64,000 nt of DNA from GCA-003244245 sp050700055 (GTDB lineage Bacteria > Actinomycetota > Actinomycetes > Mycobacteriales > Pseudonocardiaceae), in the NCBI GenBank assembly GCA_050700055.1, contig JBOHGE010000003.1, forward strand, positions 159,590 to 223,589. The letters are read 5' to 3'. Every line of letters begins with the position of its first letter. Positions within the stretch are counted from its first letter, which is position 1. The translations under genes were made by a program, and so were the position numbers. The notes below the pieces were generated by a model that saw only the letters and a list, made by a program, of their open reading frames with translations, made no database searches and was not told where the DNA came from. This document shows positions 16,913 to 24,429 of the stretch, in pieces.

Positions 16913-18140
16913 TCGAGGCGATGTCGTGGAGCGCGAGGATGAGCGCCTGCGTCGATGTCCTGCAGTGCTCGGTTTCAGTTGCGGTGAAGGTACCGTGCTC
17001 GAAGTACCTGTTGCCGGCGTGTGACCCCTGGCAGTATGCGAAGAATTCGCAGGTCGCCTTGCACTGCTCGATGCCGAGTTGGAATTCGCGCACATAGGAA
17101 AATTTGAATGCGCGGTTCAGGATCGCAGGCAGGGGGTCGGTCAGCACGTTGCCAACGATAAAGTCACCGTACAGCGGGGCGCAGGTCCCCAGGAGTTCGG
17201 GGGAGAGGACCACGACATCTCCGTTCCATGCGACAGTGGGGATGAGGTCGTGTTTTCCATCGGCGTGACGAGCCGCTTGCCCCAGGGAGAGAAAATCAAG
17301 CAGCCGGTCAACTTCTCTGACCCTCATTTGGGGATTACTCTTGCTCCATAGAAAAACGTCTTGCCAGAAATTTCTGGCTTGCGCCATGGTCGGAGTACGA
17401 CGGTGGATGTTCACCCCTTCCTTCTCTTCCATATTGAACCCGACAAGCGGGCACTCCAGCTCCGTGAGAAAATCAAGGATCTCTCGAGCGCGGCCGACGC
17501 TCTCGTGATCTATGACGGCAATCACCGAGAAAGGGATGCCATGGCTCTTCATGGTTTCGATTCCGGCGATGATGCGGTCGAAAATTGGAAAGCCGCGTCG
17601 GTCGACCCGATTGCTATTCACATCCCGCGGACCGTCAATACTTACACCAACGGAGATATTGTAGATCATGAAAAGGTCGCACCACTCATCGTTGATCAGT
17701 GTCGCGTTTGTCTGAATCGTATGGCGAATCTGTCCAGCTTGACGAAGCGACTCAAAGGGTTCAAGAAGCTCCACCAGTCCGCCAGATCCAATTGCCAGCG
17801 GCTCTCCCCCGTGCCAGACGACTTCCAAACTTCCGAATTGTGGACATATCGCCGGAATGCTCGACGCAATCGCCCTGGCTACTTGAGGCGACATGTCACG
17901 TTTTTTCTTCCGGTCAGACAAGTAACAGTAGGTGCAGTCCAGGTTGCACAACGTGGTGGGCTGCATAATAATAGTCTCGGGAATACCCGATATCCAGTCT
18001 CCTATTTCTGCCTGAGTGGCCAGTTCGTCGGCTCGCAGTCGCTGCCTCGCCTTCGCCACGGCAACCCCCTTCGTCCGAGGACGCACAAACTGAACTACCT
18101 CCAGTGACGACTCAAGCATCGCATCTCTAGCGGCTGGCAT
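16902..18140 (-). CDS. Radical SAM/SPASM peptide maturase
   Basis: A 412-residue protein. The radical SAM cluster motif is C65-N-L-D-C69-T-Y-C72, followed by the core (WHGGEPLA; HTIQTNATLIN; VGVSIDGPRDVNSNR). The C-terminal SPASM region has GTCAPLYGDF, then CKATCEFFAYCQGSHAGN and a final TETEHC, giving ligands for auxiliary Fe-S clusters. The ending style (GTFTATETEHC) recalls peptide maturases such as the cyclophane-forming Xye/Grr/Fxs group. It would use S-adenosylmethionine to make C-C or C-heteroatom crosslinks in the precursor encoded next. ATG 18140 gives the longest frame; ATG 18119 is an alternative. First gene of the four-gene cassette. Confidence 0.9.
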   Translation of the reverse strand: MPAARDAMLESSLEVVQFVRPRTKGVAVAKARQRLRADELATQAEIGDWISGIPETIIMQPTTLCNLDCTYCYLSDRKKKRDMSPQVARAIASSIPAICPQFGSLEVVWHGGEPLAIGSGGLVELLEPFESLRQAGQIRHTIQTNATLINDEWCDLFMIYNISVGVSIDGPRDVNSNRVDRRGFPIFDRIIAGIETMKSHGIPFSVIAVIDHESVGRAREILDFLTELECPLVGFNMEEKEGVNIHRRTPTMAQARNFWQDVFLWSKSNPQMRVREVDRLLDFLSLGQAARHADGKHDLIPTVAWNGDVVVLSPELLGTCAPLYGDFIVGNVLTDPLPAILNRAFKFSYVREFQLGIEQCKATCEFFAYCQGSHAGNRYFEHGTFTATETEHCRTSTQALILALHDIASNGL

Positions 18141-18176
18141 GGATCGCCAGCCAGGCCCGCGCCGAGTATGAGGTGC

Positions 18177-18665
18177 TCACCGCTGGCGTCTATCCTCCGT
18201 GGTGTTGGCGTCCTGGGCGGCGGTGACCTCGATGAGTTGCCGGTGGGCGGGCAGAATCCCGGCTGGCAGGTCGGTGACCGGGAACCAGCCGGCTTCCAGG
18301 ACTTCCAGCGAGTCGAGCTTCAGCTCGCCACCGGCGAGCTGCGCCGCATAGGCGACTTCGATTCGGAGCTGGTAGCCACTGGTCAGATGCAGGAGCGGGC
18401 CGACGGTGACGTCCAGACCGGTCTCTTCCTTGACTTCGCGGACGATGGTGGCCTCGAAGGTCTCCCGGCGTCTCGCGTAGCCCGTCGGCAGGCCCCACGG
18501 GTGCTGCGCAGGCCAGAGCCGGTGCCGCAGCAGCAGGACATGCCCGGCGTCGTTGCGGACGAGCCCGGTGATACCCGCGATGAACTGGGCGTGGCCAACC
18601 CAGAGAATCCACCACTGGACGGGGCCGCGCAGCCCCCGCCAGATCCGAGCGATCAAGCGCGGCAT
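18177..18665 (-). CDS. Nudix hydrolase
   Basis: I start at ATG 18665, which follows an AAGGAG site by 6 bp, giving 162 residues. The Nudix box is complete (GYARRRETFEATIVREVKEE then TGL), with the REVKEE metal-binding glutamates. It should hydrolyse a nucleoside diphosphate linked to another moiety using Mg2+. The N-terminal segment (VQWWILWVGHAQFIAGITGL) is hydrophobic enough to contain a membrane-associated helix. It ends 36 bp before the radical SAM start on the same strand, but the AT-rich cassette begins only after it, so co-function is uncertain. Confidence 0.85.
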   Translation of the reverse strand: MPRLIARIWRGLRGPVQWWILWVGHAQFIAGITGLVRNDAGHVLLLRHRLWPAQHPWGLPTGYARRRETFEATIVREVKEETGLDVTVGPLLHLTSGYQLRIEVAYAAQLAGGELKLDSLEVLEAGWFPVTDLPAGILPAHRQLIEVTAAQDANTTEDRRQR

Positions 18666-19120
18666 CCCGGCTCCTTGCGTTGCGACCGCCGACGGAATGC
18701 CGGACGGGTTGCCACCCGGGACGGTAACGCAGGGCACAACTTCTAGCGCCCCTTGGACGCTAGGAGAGCTAGGGCCGGCAAAGTCGGTAAGATCGAGTCA
18801 AGTTTGGTGCTCGCGGGTCAGATCCGAGGGGCGTAGCGTGGGTAGCGCTCGCTCCACAGCGCACGACAGAGCATCTGACCTGCACATACGCATTTCGCGT
18901 CACGGTCAACACATCTAGGCGAAGCGAGTGGCGGCGGTCGGTCACCCTGACCGCGGGTCCTTGCGTGAGTCTGGCCTGAAAGCGGAAGCCAGCCACGGCA
19001 TGGCTCGTCGGGCTGGGGCGCAGCCCCGTTAGAAGTGTGATACTTGAGCCGAGTTTTGCAGACGTCTCCCGCAATGGCCGCCCGTCTCACACCTCCCAGA
19101 CGCTGAGCGTGACCGTGAGT

Positions 19121-19243
19121 CGCCATTCGGAGCCGAATAGCGGTTCACAGCCGCCGCCGACCGCTATTCGGAGCAGAATGGCGACTCACGGCCGCTGTCG
19201 AGCGCCATTCGGAGCAGAATCGCGGTTCACGTCGCGTTACCGG
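19121..19243. repeat. Three tandem 41-bp repeats built on a palindrome
   Basis: Units start at 19121, 19162 and 19203, exactly 41 bp apart. Each has a 28-bp conserved part (consensus CGCYATTCGGAGCMGAAT then VGCGRYTCAC) and a 13-bp variable part. The first unit with its left flank is a nested near-palindrome: GTGA, CGC and ATTCGG are mirrored by CCGAAT, GCG and TCAC. The array abuts a displaced NACHT gene fragment. It could be a small mobile palindromic repeat or a binding-site array. Confidence 0.75.
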
Positions 19244-19385
19244 GTGGTCGACCACTTCAACACCCTGCGGGAGGCAGCCGACGGCGAGGCCAAAGTGATC
19301 GTCACCAGCCGGCACCAGTACTTCGCCACCGACCGCGACGTACGCACCGCGCCGGGCGGCCAGGCGCAGGCGTTGCCGCGGATCG
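19240..19385 (+). pseudogene. Displaced fragment of the NACHT ATPase gene
   Basis: About 145 bp closely match the NACHT gene at 25278-25420. Both encode RVVDHFNTLREAADG, KVIVTSRHQYFATDRDVRTA and the GGQAQAL that follows, with only a few base changes (for example ALGG becomes APGG). The fragment has no start and its frame continues into unrelated sequence. It shows either a second, almost deleted copy of this NTPase gene or a gene-conversion event with the copy 6 kb downstream. Confidence 0.85.
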
Positions 19386-19602
19386 GGTCGAACATCTCAT
19401 GCCGACCCCACAGGCCGCCCCGTCCGCTTCGGAGGTCGATCAAGATCGCTTCGGGCAACGCCACCACGCCGTCGTAATCCACGCCCACAGTGACCACGGG
19501 GCGTCGGGCGTAGCCTTGTCGCTACCTCCTCACCGAGGCGTTTGGCCCCGGGGTCGCTCCCCGGGGCATCGGTGAGGCGAACCGGGTGGGGAGAGGCTCT
19601 TC

Positions 19603-20799
19603 GTGGACTTCGAGGACGCGCGCACAATCGGTGCCCGGCTGCGCCAGATCCGTAATTCCCGGAAGAAGTCGCTGCGGGTGATCGCCGGGCTGGCTGGAAT
19701 CAGCAAGGCGCACCTGTCCCGGATTGAGCGGGGGGAGCGAGCCCTCGACCGTCGCTCGGAGATCGTGGCGCTGGCTAACGCCTTGCAGATCTCGCCCTCG
19801 GAATTGACGGCGCTACCCATCCCGGCACCTGTCGACGGTGACGCAGATGCCGGGATCGCAGCGGTGCGACTCGCGCTGATGGCCGTGAACGAGGGCCAGC
19901 CCGGCGGACGGGTGGTCCCGGTGGAGGCACTGCGCGCCAGGGTGACGGCCGTGCTCGACGCGCGCTGCCGCTGCGATCGCCAGGATGAGGCTGGCGCTGC
20001 TTTACCGGAGTTGATCCGAGACCTTGCTACCTCGATCTACGCCGGTCGCGACGTCGCAGAGTTGCTCTCCCTCACGGTGCTGCTGCATACCCAGGGCACC
20101 AGCGCGTGGCTGCGGGTAGTCGGCGGGCCGGTGGATCTGCGGTCCCAATCCGCGACTGTGGCCCGGCATGCGGCAGGAGACCTGGACAACCCCACTGCGA
20201 TGGGTATCGCGACGGTCGGGTCGGTGGGAGTGATGCTCACCGCCGGTGCATTCGGTCTCGCTCAGAACGCGCTTGATTCGGTGACGGTGCCTACGGACAC
20301 CAGCGGCGGTTTGCAGCTCGACGGCATGCTCGCGCTGTCCCGGTCGCTGGTGGCTGCTGCGGACAACCGACCCGGAGATGTGCAGGCCCCGCTGGAGCAT
20401 GCCGCGGAACTGGCGCGGCATGCCGGGGAGGGCAATGCCTTCTGGATGGGTTTCGGGCCCATCAACGTAGGTCTGTGGCGCGTAGCGGAGGCATTAGAAA
20501 GCGGCGACTACGAACGGGCGGTGACGACCGCGGAAAGCCTGCATCCAGAGGCGCACCCGAACGTGACTCGCCGGGCGGCGTATTGGGTGGATTACGGCCG
20601 AGCACTGGCCCGGATGCGAGGCCGCCGGAAAGACACGATATTGGCGTTGCGGCGCGCTGAGACGATCTCGCCGCTGCACCTGCACCGCAGCCCGCTAGCC
20701 CGCGGCACACTCGCGGAGCTGGTAACCATTCACCTACAGCAGGACGCCCTTGGCCGAGAACTGCGGGGGATGGCCTACCGGGCCGGTCTGCCGGTGTAG
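19603..20799 (+). CDS. XRE-family regulator with TPR-like sensor region
   Basis: A 398-residue protein starting at GTG. Residues 8-65 form an XRE helix-turn-helix (IGARLRQIRNSRKKSLRVIA, SKAHLSRIERGERAL). The rest is helical with repeated A-rich pairs (VAAADNRPGDVQAPLEHAAE; VAEALESGDYERAVTTAESL), like the TPR sensor region in many actinobacterial regulators. It precedes two small genes in the same direction and may regulate them. It resembles the 11469-12776 regulator in layout but not closely in sequence. Confidence 0.82.
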   Translation: MDFEDARTIGARLRQIRNSRKKSLRVIAGLAGISKAHLSRIERGERALDRRSEIVALANALQISPSELTALPIPAPVDGDADAGIAAVRLALMAVNEGQPGGRVVPVEALRARVTAVLDARCRCDRQDEAGAALPELIRDLATSIYAGRDVAELLSLTVLLHTQGTSAWLRVVGGPVDLRSQSATVARHAAGDLDNPTAMGIATVGSVGVMLTAGAFGLAQNALDSVTVPTDTSGGLQLDGMLALSRSLVAAADNRPGDVQAPLEHAAELARHAGEGNAFWMGFGPINVGLWRVAEALESGDYERAVTTAESLHPEAHPNVTRRAAYWVDYGRALARMRGRRKDTILALRRAETISPLHLHRSPLARGTLAELVTIHLQQDALGRELRGMAYRAGLPV

Positions 20800-20863
20800 C
20801 CCATCCGGGCGATGTCCCTCGGCGGAGACACCACGGGCTTGATCGCGTTCATTCTCGTCACTC

Positions 20864-21142
20864 GTGACCAACACCGCCAACGACGTACCCTTGACCCATT
20901 CCCCCGCTGAACCGTCCCCCCTCACCCCGGGGGAGACGCTAGCGATGCTGTTCCTGAACAACGCGGACCGTGGCGCCAACGCCGACAACGACGTCTTCGT
21001 GGAAGACTTGTTGACGCGTCGCCGGGCGATCCAGGCGCTGGCCAACCCCACCAGCACCGGGCGACACCAAATCACGATCACCGACGCTGGCCACGCTCGG
21101 TACATGCAGCTGCGCAGCGCGGCACGAGACCACCACCACTAG
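20864..21142 (+). CDS. Small hypothetical protein
   Basis: A 92-residue ORF with GTG start (MTNTANDVPLTHSPAEPSPL). The C-terminal half, NDVFVEDLLTRRRAIQALAN followed by ITITDAGHARYMQLRSAARD, looks like a small folded helical/strand domain and ends in three His residues. It is downstream of an XRE regulator by 64 bp and upstream of a zinc-ribbon protein, a common accessory arrangement. No family recognised. Confidence 0.6.
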   Translation: MTNTANDVPLTHSPAEPSPLTPGETLAMLFLNNADRGANADNDVFVEDLLTRRRAIQALANPTSTGRHQITITDAGHARYMQLRSAARDHHH

Positions 21143-21235
21143 ACCCCGGCCGGGCCACCGGTGGAGAGGGAGTCCCCCGGCTCCCGAGAGGCTCCCGGTG
21201 GCCCGGCCGGTTCCACGTTGAGAGGTCACATCGCG

Positions 21236-21478
21236 ATGACCGTGGCACCCTTACCCACCGACGGAGACGACTCCTGCCCCGGCTGCGGGGCTACCAGCGG
21301 GGTGCAGCCGACCGGAATCTCACCGAGGGTGCAGGCATGGTCGTGCGCGGGGTGCGGGACGGACTGGGCAATCACGGTAGTGAATCCGCAGCCCTATCTT
21401 GATCGGCTCACGGCGGCCGTGGAACAACGCGGCGGTGGACCGGTTCCGGCAGGCGTACCGGCTCGGTCGTTCCACTGA
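21236..21478 (+). CDS. Small zinc-ribbon protein, 3' end altered by recombination
   Basis: From ATG 21236 the frame encodes a two-CxxC zinc ribbon (CPGCGATSG then WSCAGCGTDWAITVVNP) and the start of a helix (YLDRLTAAVEQRG). The 3' end then runs into 32 bp (21427-21458) identical to part of the DUF5753 gene at 14486-14517, read in another frame (PVPAGVPARSFH). The original C-terminus has therefore been replaced. It may still make a short zinc-binding protein of about 80 residues; function unknown. Confidence 0.6.
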   Translation: MTVAPLPTDGDDSCPGCGATSGVQPTGISPRVQAWSCAGCGTDWAITVVNPQPYLDRLTAAVEQRGGGPVPAGVPARSFH

Positions 21479-21635
21479 CGCTGAAGCGCAGCGGCCTGCG
21501 GTCACGAGTCCGGGCGACGTGGCCGGTCTCGCTGGGCACCAGGCCACGCCGTTGCGCCCAGCGGCGGAACACTCGCATCGCAGCCGACAGCTTGGGCAGG
21601 CCGGCCTGCGCCGCCTCGAGTGTGGCCACTGACAT
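21408..21635 (-). pseudogene. Possible gene fragment, unrecognised
   Basis: A 75-residue minus-strand frame (MSVATLEAAQAGLPKLSAAM, RVFRRWAQRRGLVPSETGHV, RRPLRFSVSG) reads like a folded protein but ends in the recombinant DUF5753-derived sequence. Protein-like text also appears upstream in other frames up to about 21870 (ISFAHTSDGPVPAALPVVAT). I take the 21460-21880 stretch as a frameshifted, fragmented gene of unknown family. The remaining bases up to 21971 show nothing recognisable. Confidence 0.3.
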
Positions 21636-21971
21636 GATGCTCGACGATGATGTGCGCCGCAGGGTGGAGCACAGCCCTGACCATCGACAAGCACGAAGAC
21701 TGGTCCGACGTCGTCATCCCCGACGGGCACTGAAGGGGTTGCGTGCGTCGTGGTAGCGCGGCGACATCGACCACAGCGGGTGTCCGTCTGCGGCTACCTC
21801 GTCGACCAGGTGTCGCCACCACTGGCAGCGCCGCTGGAACTGGCCCGTCACTGGTGTGCGCAAACGAGATCAACAGATCCTGCGCCCAGCGACAAAGTGT
21901 AGGTGAAGGCTCCGACGAAACGTCGGCAAGAATACTGACTAGATGGTGCCTAGATCTTCGACGAAGCGCTG

Positions 21972-23261
21972 ATGATCGCCTACTATGCGCGCATGGTTCA
22001 GCTTCCCGACCCGCTCGTCCCGCGCCGCATGATGGACGTTGCGACGGCGTCGCTCGCCGACTTCCGGGTCCTCGTCATCCATGGCGCTAGACAGGTCGGT
22101 AAGTCGACCCTTGCGCTTGCCCTCGCGCAGCGGCAGGGGGCGGCGGTGGTCAGTCTCGATAACGCGGACGATCTCGCCGCAGCCAGGAACGATCCGCCGA
22201 CGTTCCTTGCCGTGCTCGGCACCCCGCTGGTGATCGACGAGATCCAGCGGGTGGGCGAGCCGCTGGTCCTGGCGGTGAAGGTGGTCGTCGACCGGGACAA
22301 CCGGCCAGGACAGTACATCCTGACCGGATCGAGCAACTTCCTCACCGTGCCGGCGATCTCCGAGAGCCTCGCCGGGCGGGTCGACATCACTACCCTGTGG
22401 CCGCTGTCTCAGGGAGAGCTGACCGGCGGAGGAGATGACTTCGTCGACCGCGGCTTCCGTGGGATCGGCCAGCTCCTCGGCCACCGGGGTCCGGCGCCCG
22501 AGCGGGACCACTACTTCGACCGGCTGTGCACGGGCGGCTATCCAGGCGTGCAGGGGTTCAGTGAGCGTGCGCGTCGCCGGTGGTTCGACCAGTACGTCGA
22601 CACCGTCCTGCGGCGCGAGATCGAGGTGGCAGGCGACATCCGGCGCGCGGATGCCCTGGCGGCCATGGTCCGCTACTTCGCGAGCACGACGGGCCAGGAG
22701 CTGGTACTGAGCACCGTGGCCCAGCGTCTGGGGATTGATCGGGCGACCGCGGCGAGCTACGAGCCATGGCTGGAAACGGTGTTCCTGATTCATCGGGTTC
22801 CCGCGTGGAGCCGCAACCTCACCGCGAAGGTGGTCAAGCGTCCGAAGCTCTACTTCAGTGACAGCGGGGTTGCCGCCAGCCTGCTCGGCAAGCAGACCGC
22901 CGCGCTGCGCCGGCCCACCGATCCAGCGGCCGGGCCGTTGTTCGAGACCTTCATCGTCAACGAACTGGTCAAGCAGCTCACCTGGTGCGATACCCCCGCG
23001 CGGCTGTTCCACTTCCGCGACCGCGACGGGACGGAGGTGGACGCCATCCTCGAGGCCGCCGACGGCCGGGTAGTCGCTGTGGAAGTCAAGGCGACCTCCA
23101 CCCCGCGGCCGGAAGACTTTCGAGGGCTTGCGCTCGTTCGCGAAGGCGTGGACCGGGCCTCGGGTGAGTTCGTGGCCGGAATCGTGCTGCACACCGGAAC
23201 TCGCCGGCTGCCGTTCGGAGACCGGCTCGTCGCCCTGCCGGCGGCAGACGTGTGGACCTGA
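21972..23261 (+). CDS. AAA ATPase with DUF4143 domain
   Basis: A 429-residue protein. The N-terminal ATPase has Walker A HGARQVGKSTLALALA and Walker B PLVIDEIQRVGEPL, followed by the sensor-like ILTGSSNFL and SLAGRVDITTLWPLSQGE. The C-terminal DUF4143 domain has RPKLYFSDSGVAASLLG, FETFIVNEL and the nuclease-like VDAILEAADGRVVAVEVKAT. Such proteins are widespread bacterial ATPases of unclear function, often in accessory regions. The E-V-K element near residue 370 resembles the PD-(D/E)xK fold core. It stands alone here. Confidence 0.9.
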   Translation: MIAYYARMVQLPDPLVPRRMMDVATASLADFRVLVIHGARQVGKSTLALALAQRQGAAVVSLDNADDLAAARNDPPTFLAVLGTPLVIDEIQRVGEPLVLAVKVVVDRDNRPGQYILTGSSNFLTVPAISESLAGRVDITTLWPLSQGELTGGGDDFVDRGFRGIGQLLGHRGPAPERDHYFDRLCTGGYPGVQGFSERARRRWFDQYVDTVLRREIEVAGDIRRADALAAMVRYFASTTGQELVLSTVAQRLGIDRATAASYEPWLETVFLIHRVPAWSRNLTAKVVKRPKLYFSDSGVAASLLGKQTAALRRPTDPAAGPLFETFIVNELVKQLTWCDTPARLFHFRDRDGTEVDAILEAADGRVVAVEVKATSTPRPEDFRGLALVREGVDRASGEFVAGIVLHTGTRRLPFGDRLVALPAADVWT

Positions 23262-23344
23262 CGCGCACTGCCGGCAGACACCGCGGCAAGTCGTGACGGC
23301 CTCGCACGTTGACTACCGACTGGCGCATAGCTGCGGCCTGGCTT

Positions 23345-23653
23345 TCAAGGCCAGGCCCCGGTGGCTTCGTGATCGACCTGCTGTGCCGTGCGAGCGGCTT
23401 GGACGGCGCCGTGGTCCATGCGCAGCACGCGGTCGGCGAGCACGCCGAGGGCCGCCTCGCCGTGGCTGACCATGACGATTGCGGTGCCGTTGGCGCCAGT
23501 GGCGCGCAGCAGGTGCAGGATTCCCGCGGCGGTGGTGACGTCCAGGGCGTCAGTCGGCTCGTCGGCCACCACCAGGGGCGGGGCGTGCGCGGTGGCCGCG
23601 GCGATCGATCGGCAGTCACTGGTGTCAAGTAGTGAGTGCACCACCAGTTTCAA
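23345..23653 (-). pseudogene. Fragment of an ABC transporter ATP-binding subunit
   Basis: The frame encodes only the C-terminal half of an ABC ATPase: Walker B and D-loop PPLVVADEPTDALDVTTAAG, the H-loop (IVMVSHGEAAL) and the end (VLADRVLRMDHGAV). Walker A and the Q-loop are absent, and the LSGGQ region is not intact. The N-terminal residues (MKLVVHSLLDTSDCRS) do not belong to the family. No permease gene is adjacent. It is a decayed remnant, consistent with other gene debris in the 13-24 kb region. Confidence 0.75.
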
Positions 23654-23693
23654 CCAGCCTCGACCAGGAATTTGTTGAGGACTTCGGTTGGTA

Positions 23694-23769
23694 CCATCAA
23701 CTCAGCGCCCTGGCGCTCAACAGTAAGGAGTCAGCCGCATTGATCGCAGCCACGGCGAATGAGCTGTGA
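23694..23769 (+). pseudogene. C-terminal tail of a second DUF5753 gene
   Basis: About 75 bp match the end of the DUF5753 gene at 14516-14592, encoding a variant of YQLSALALNSKESAALIAAT followed by A-N-E-L, directly in front of DUF397 copy 2. Everything upstream of this tail is gone. So the regulator/DUF397 pair was duplicated and this copy retains only the 3' end of the regulator. Confidence 0.75.
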
Positions 23770-24011
23770 TGAGCACGACCAGCGCGGCAAGCCGTGCGGA
23801 GTTGGCGAACGTCGCCTGGCACATCAGCAGCCAAAGTAATAACAACGGTATGAGCTGTGTGGAGGCCGGGCCGCTGCGCGACGGCTCCGGCCGGGTCGGG
23901 GTGCGCCACAGCCATCACCCCGACGGCGCAGCGATCCTTTATACCCGCGCCGAATGGGAAACCTTCACGGCCGGCGTCCGCCTCGGCGAGTTCGACTTCC
24001 CCACAGACTGA
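23769..24011 (+). CDS. DUF397 domain protein (copy 2)
   Basis: An 80-residue protein from ATG 23769 (a GTG three bases upstream is possible). It is a close paralog of the 14592-14843 gene: the segments SCVEAGPLRDGSGRVGVRHS and AGVRLGEFDFPTD are nearly the same, while the N-terminal region differs (SSQSNNN in place of STRTDSN). Its regulator partner is reduced to a tail, so it may be an orphan that works with a regulator elsewhere. Confidence 0.8.
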   Translation: MSTTSAASRAELANVAWHISSQSNNNGMSCVEAGPLRDGSGRVGVRHSHHPDGAAILYTRAEWETFTAGVRLGEFDFPTD

Positions 24012-24080
24012 CGGCACACTCGGCAGTATCCCCACCCCACCGGAACGGATCGTCGTCCTAGAACACCGACGACGACGCGA

Positions 24081-24299
24081 CTACGCCGGGCGCACACATC
24101 TTTTCGTGCCGTCGGCGAAAGCACCGATTTGAGTCGAGCCCGGTGGGCACGAGCCTTGCGCGAAGAACTCGCAGTTACCGTCGGCGTTGATCGTGCCTTC
24201 ACAGGTTTCCGCATTGGCCGGCGCAGCCAGAATAATAAGCGAAGCAAAGGCCGAGGCGGTGGAGGCGATAACGGCGAGCAGTGTCCGGCGGCCCGGCAT
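24081..24299 (-). CDS. Small secreted cysteine-containing protein
   Basis: A 72-residue ORF with a clear Sec signal peptide: basic start MPGRRT, hydrophobic core LLAVIASTASAFASLIILA and cleavage after APANA. The mature peptide of about 41 residues has four Cys (ETCEGTINADGNCEFFAQGS, then CPPGSTQIGAFADGTKRC), so two disulfides are likely. It is probably exported and folded outside the cell. No family recognised; it could be a small toxin, inhibitor or signalling peptide. Confidence 0.72.
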   Translation of the reverse strand: MPGRRTLLAVIASTASAFASLIILAAPANAETCEGTINADGNCEFFAQGSCPPGSTQIGAFADGTKRCVRPA

Positions 24300-24429
24300 G
24301 AATGGCTCCTGGGTGATGTCGGCAGCTCAGGTTTCCCAGGCTACCCCAGCTGAGCCGATATGAGGCAGCTCGCTACCTCAGCCAGTGGTCCGCGCAGCCG
24401 GCGGCTGACCGGTATCTACGATCACCATC

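Larger units (their letters stand above)
18666..19602. other. Long gene-poor stretch holding repeats and gene fragments
   Basis: About 940 bp between the Nudix gene and the next XRE gene. It contains the 41-bp repeat cluster and the NACHT gene fragment listed separately. A short minus-strand ORF start at about 19497 (MVTVGVDYDGVVALPEAILI) looks protein-like but runs into the NACHT fragment antisense, so it is probably another broken gene. The section 18740-19100 shows no feature I recognise. Just before the XRE gene, GGCCCCGGGGTCGCTCCCCGGGGC can fold into a hairpin. Confidence 0.5.

Noticed and set aside
19121..19243. A CRISPR array
   Set aside because: Only three units, conserved part on a 41-bp period with 13-bp spacers, no cas genes; spacers are too short and partly similar.
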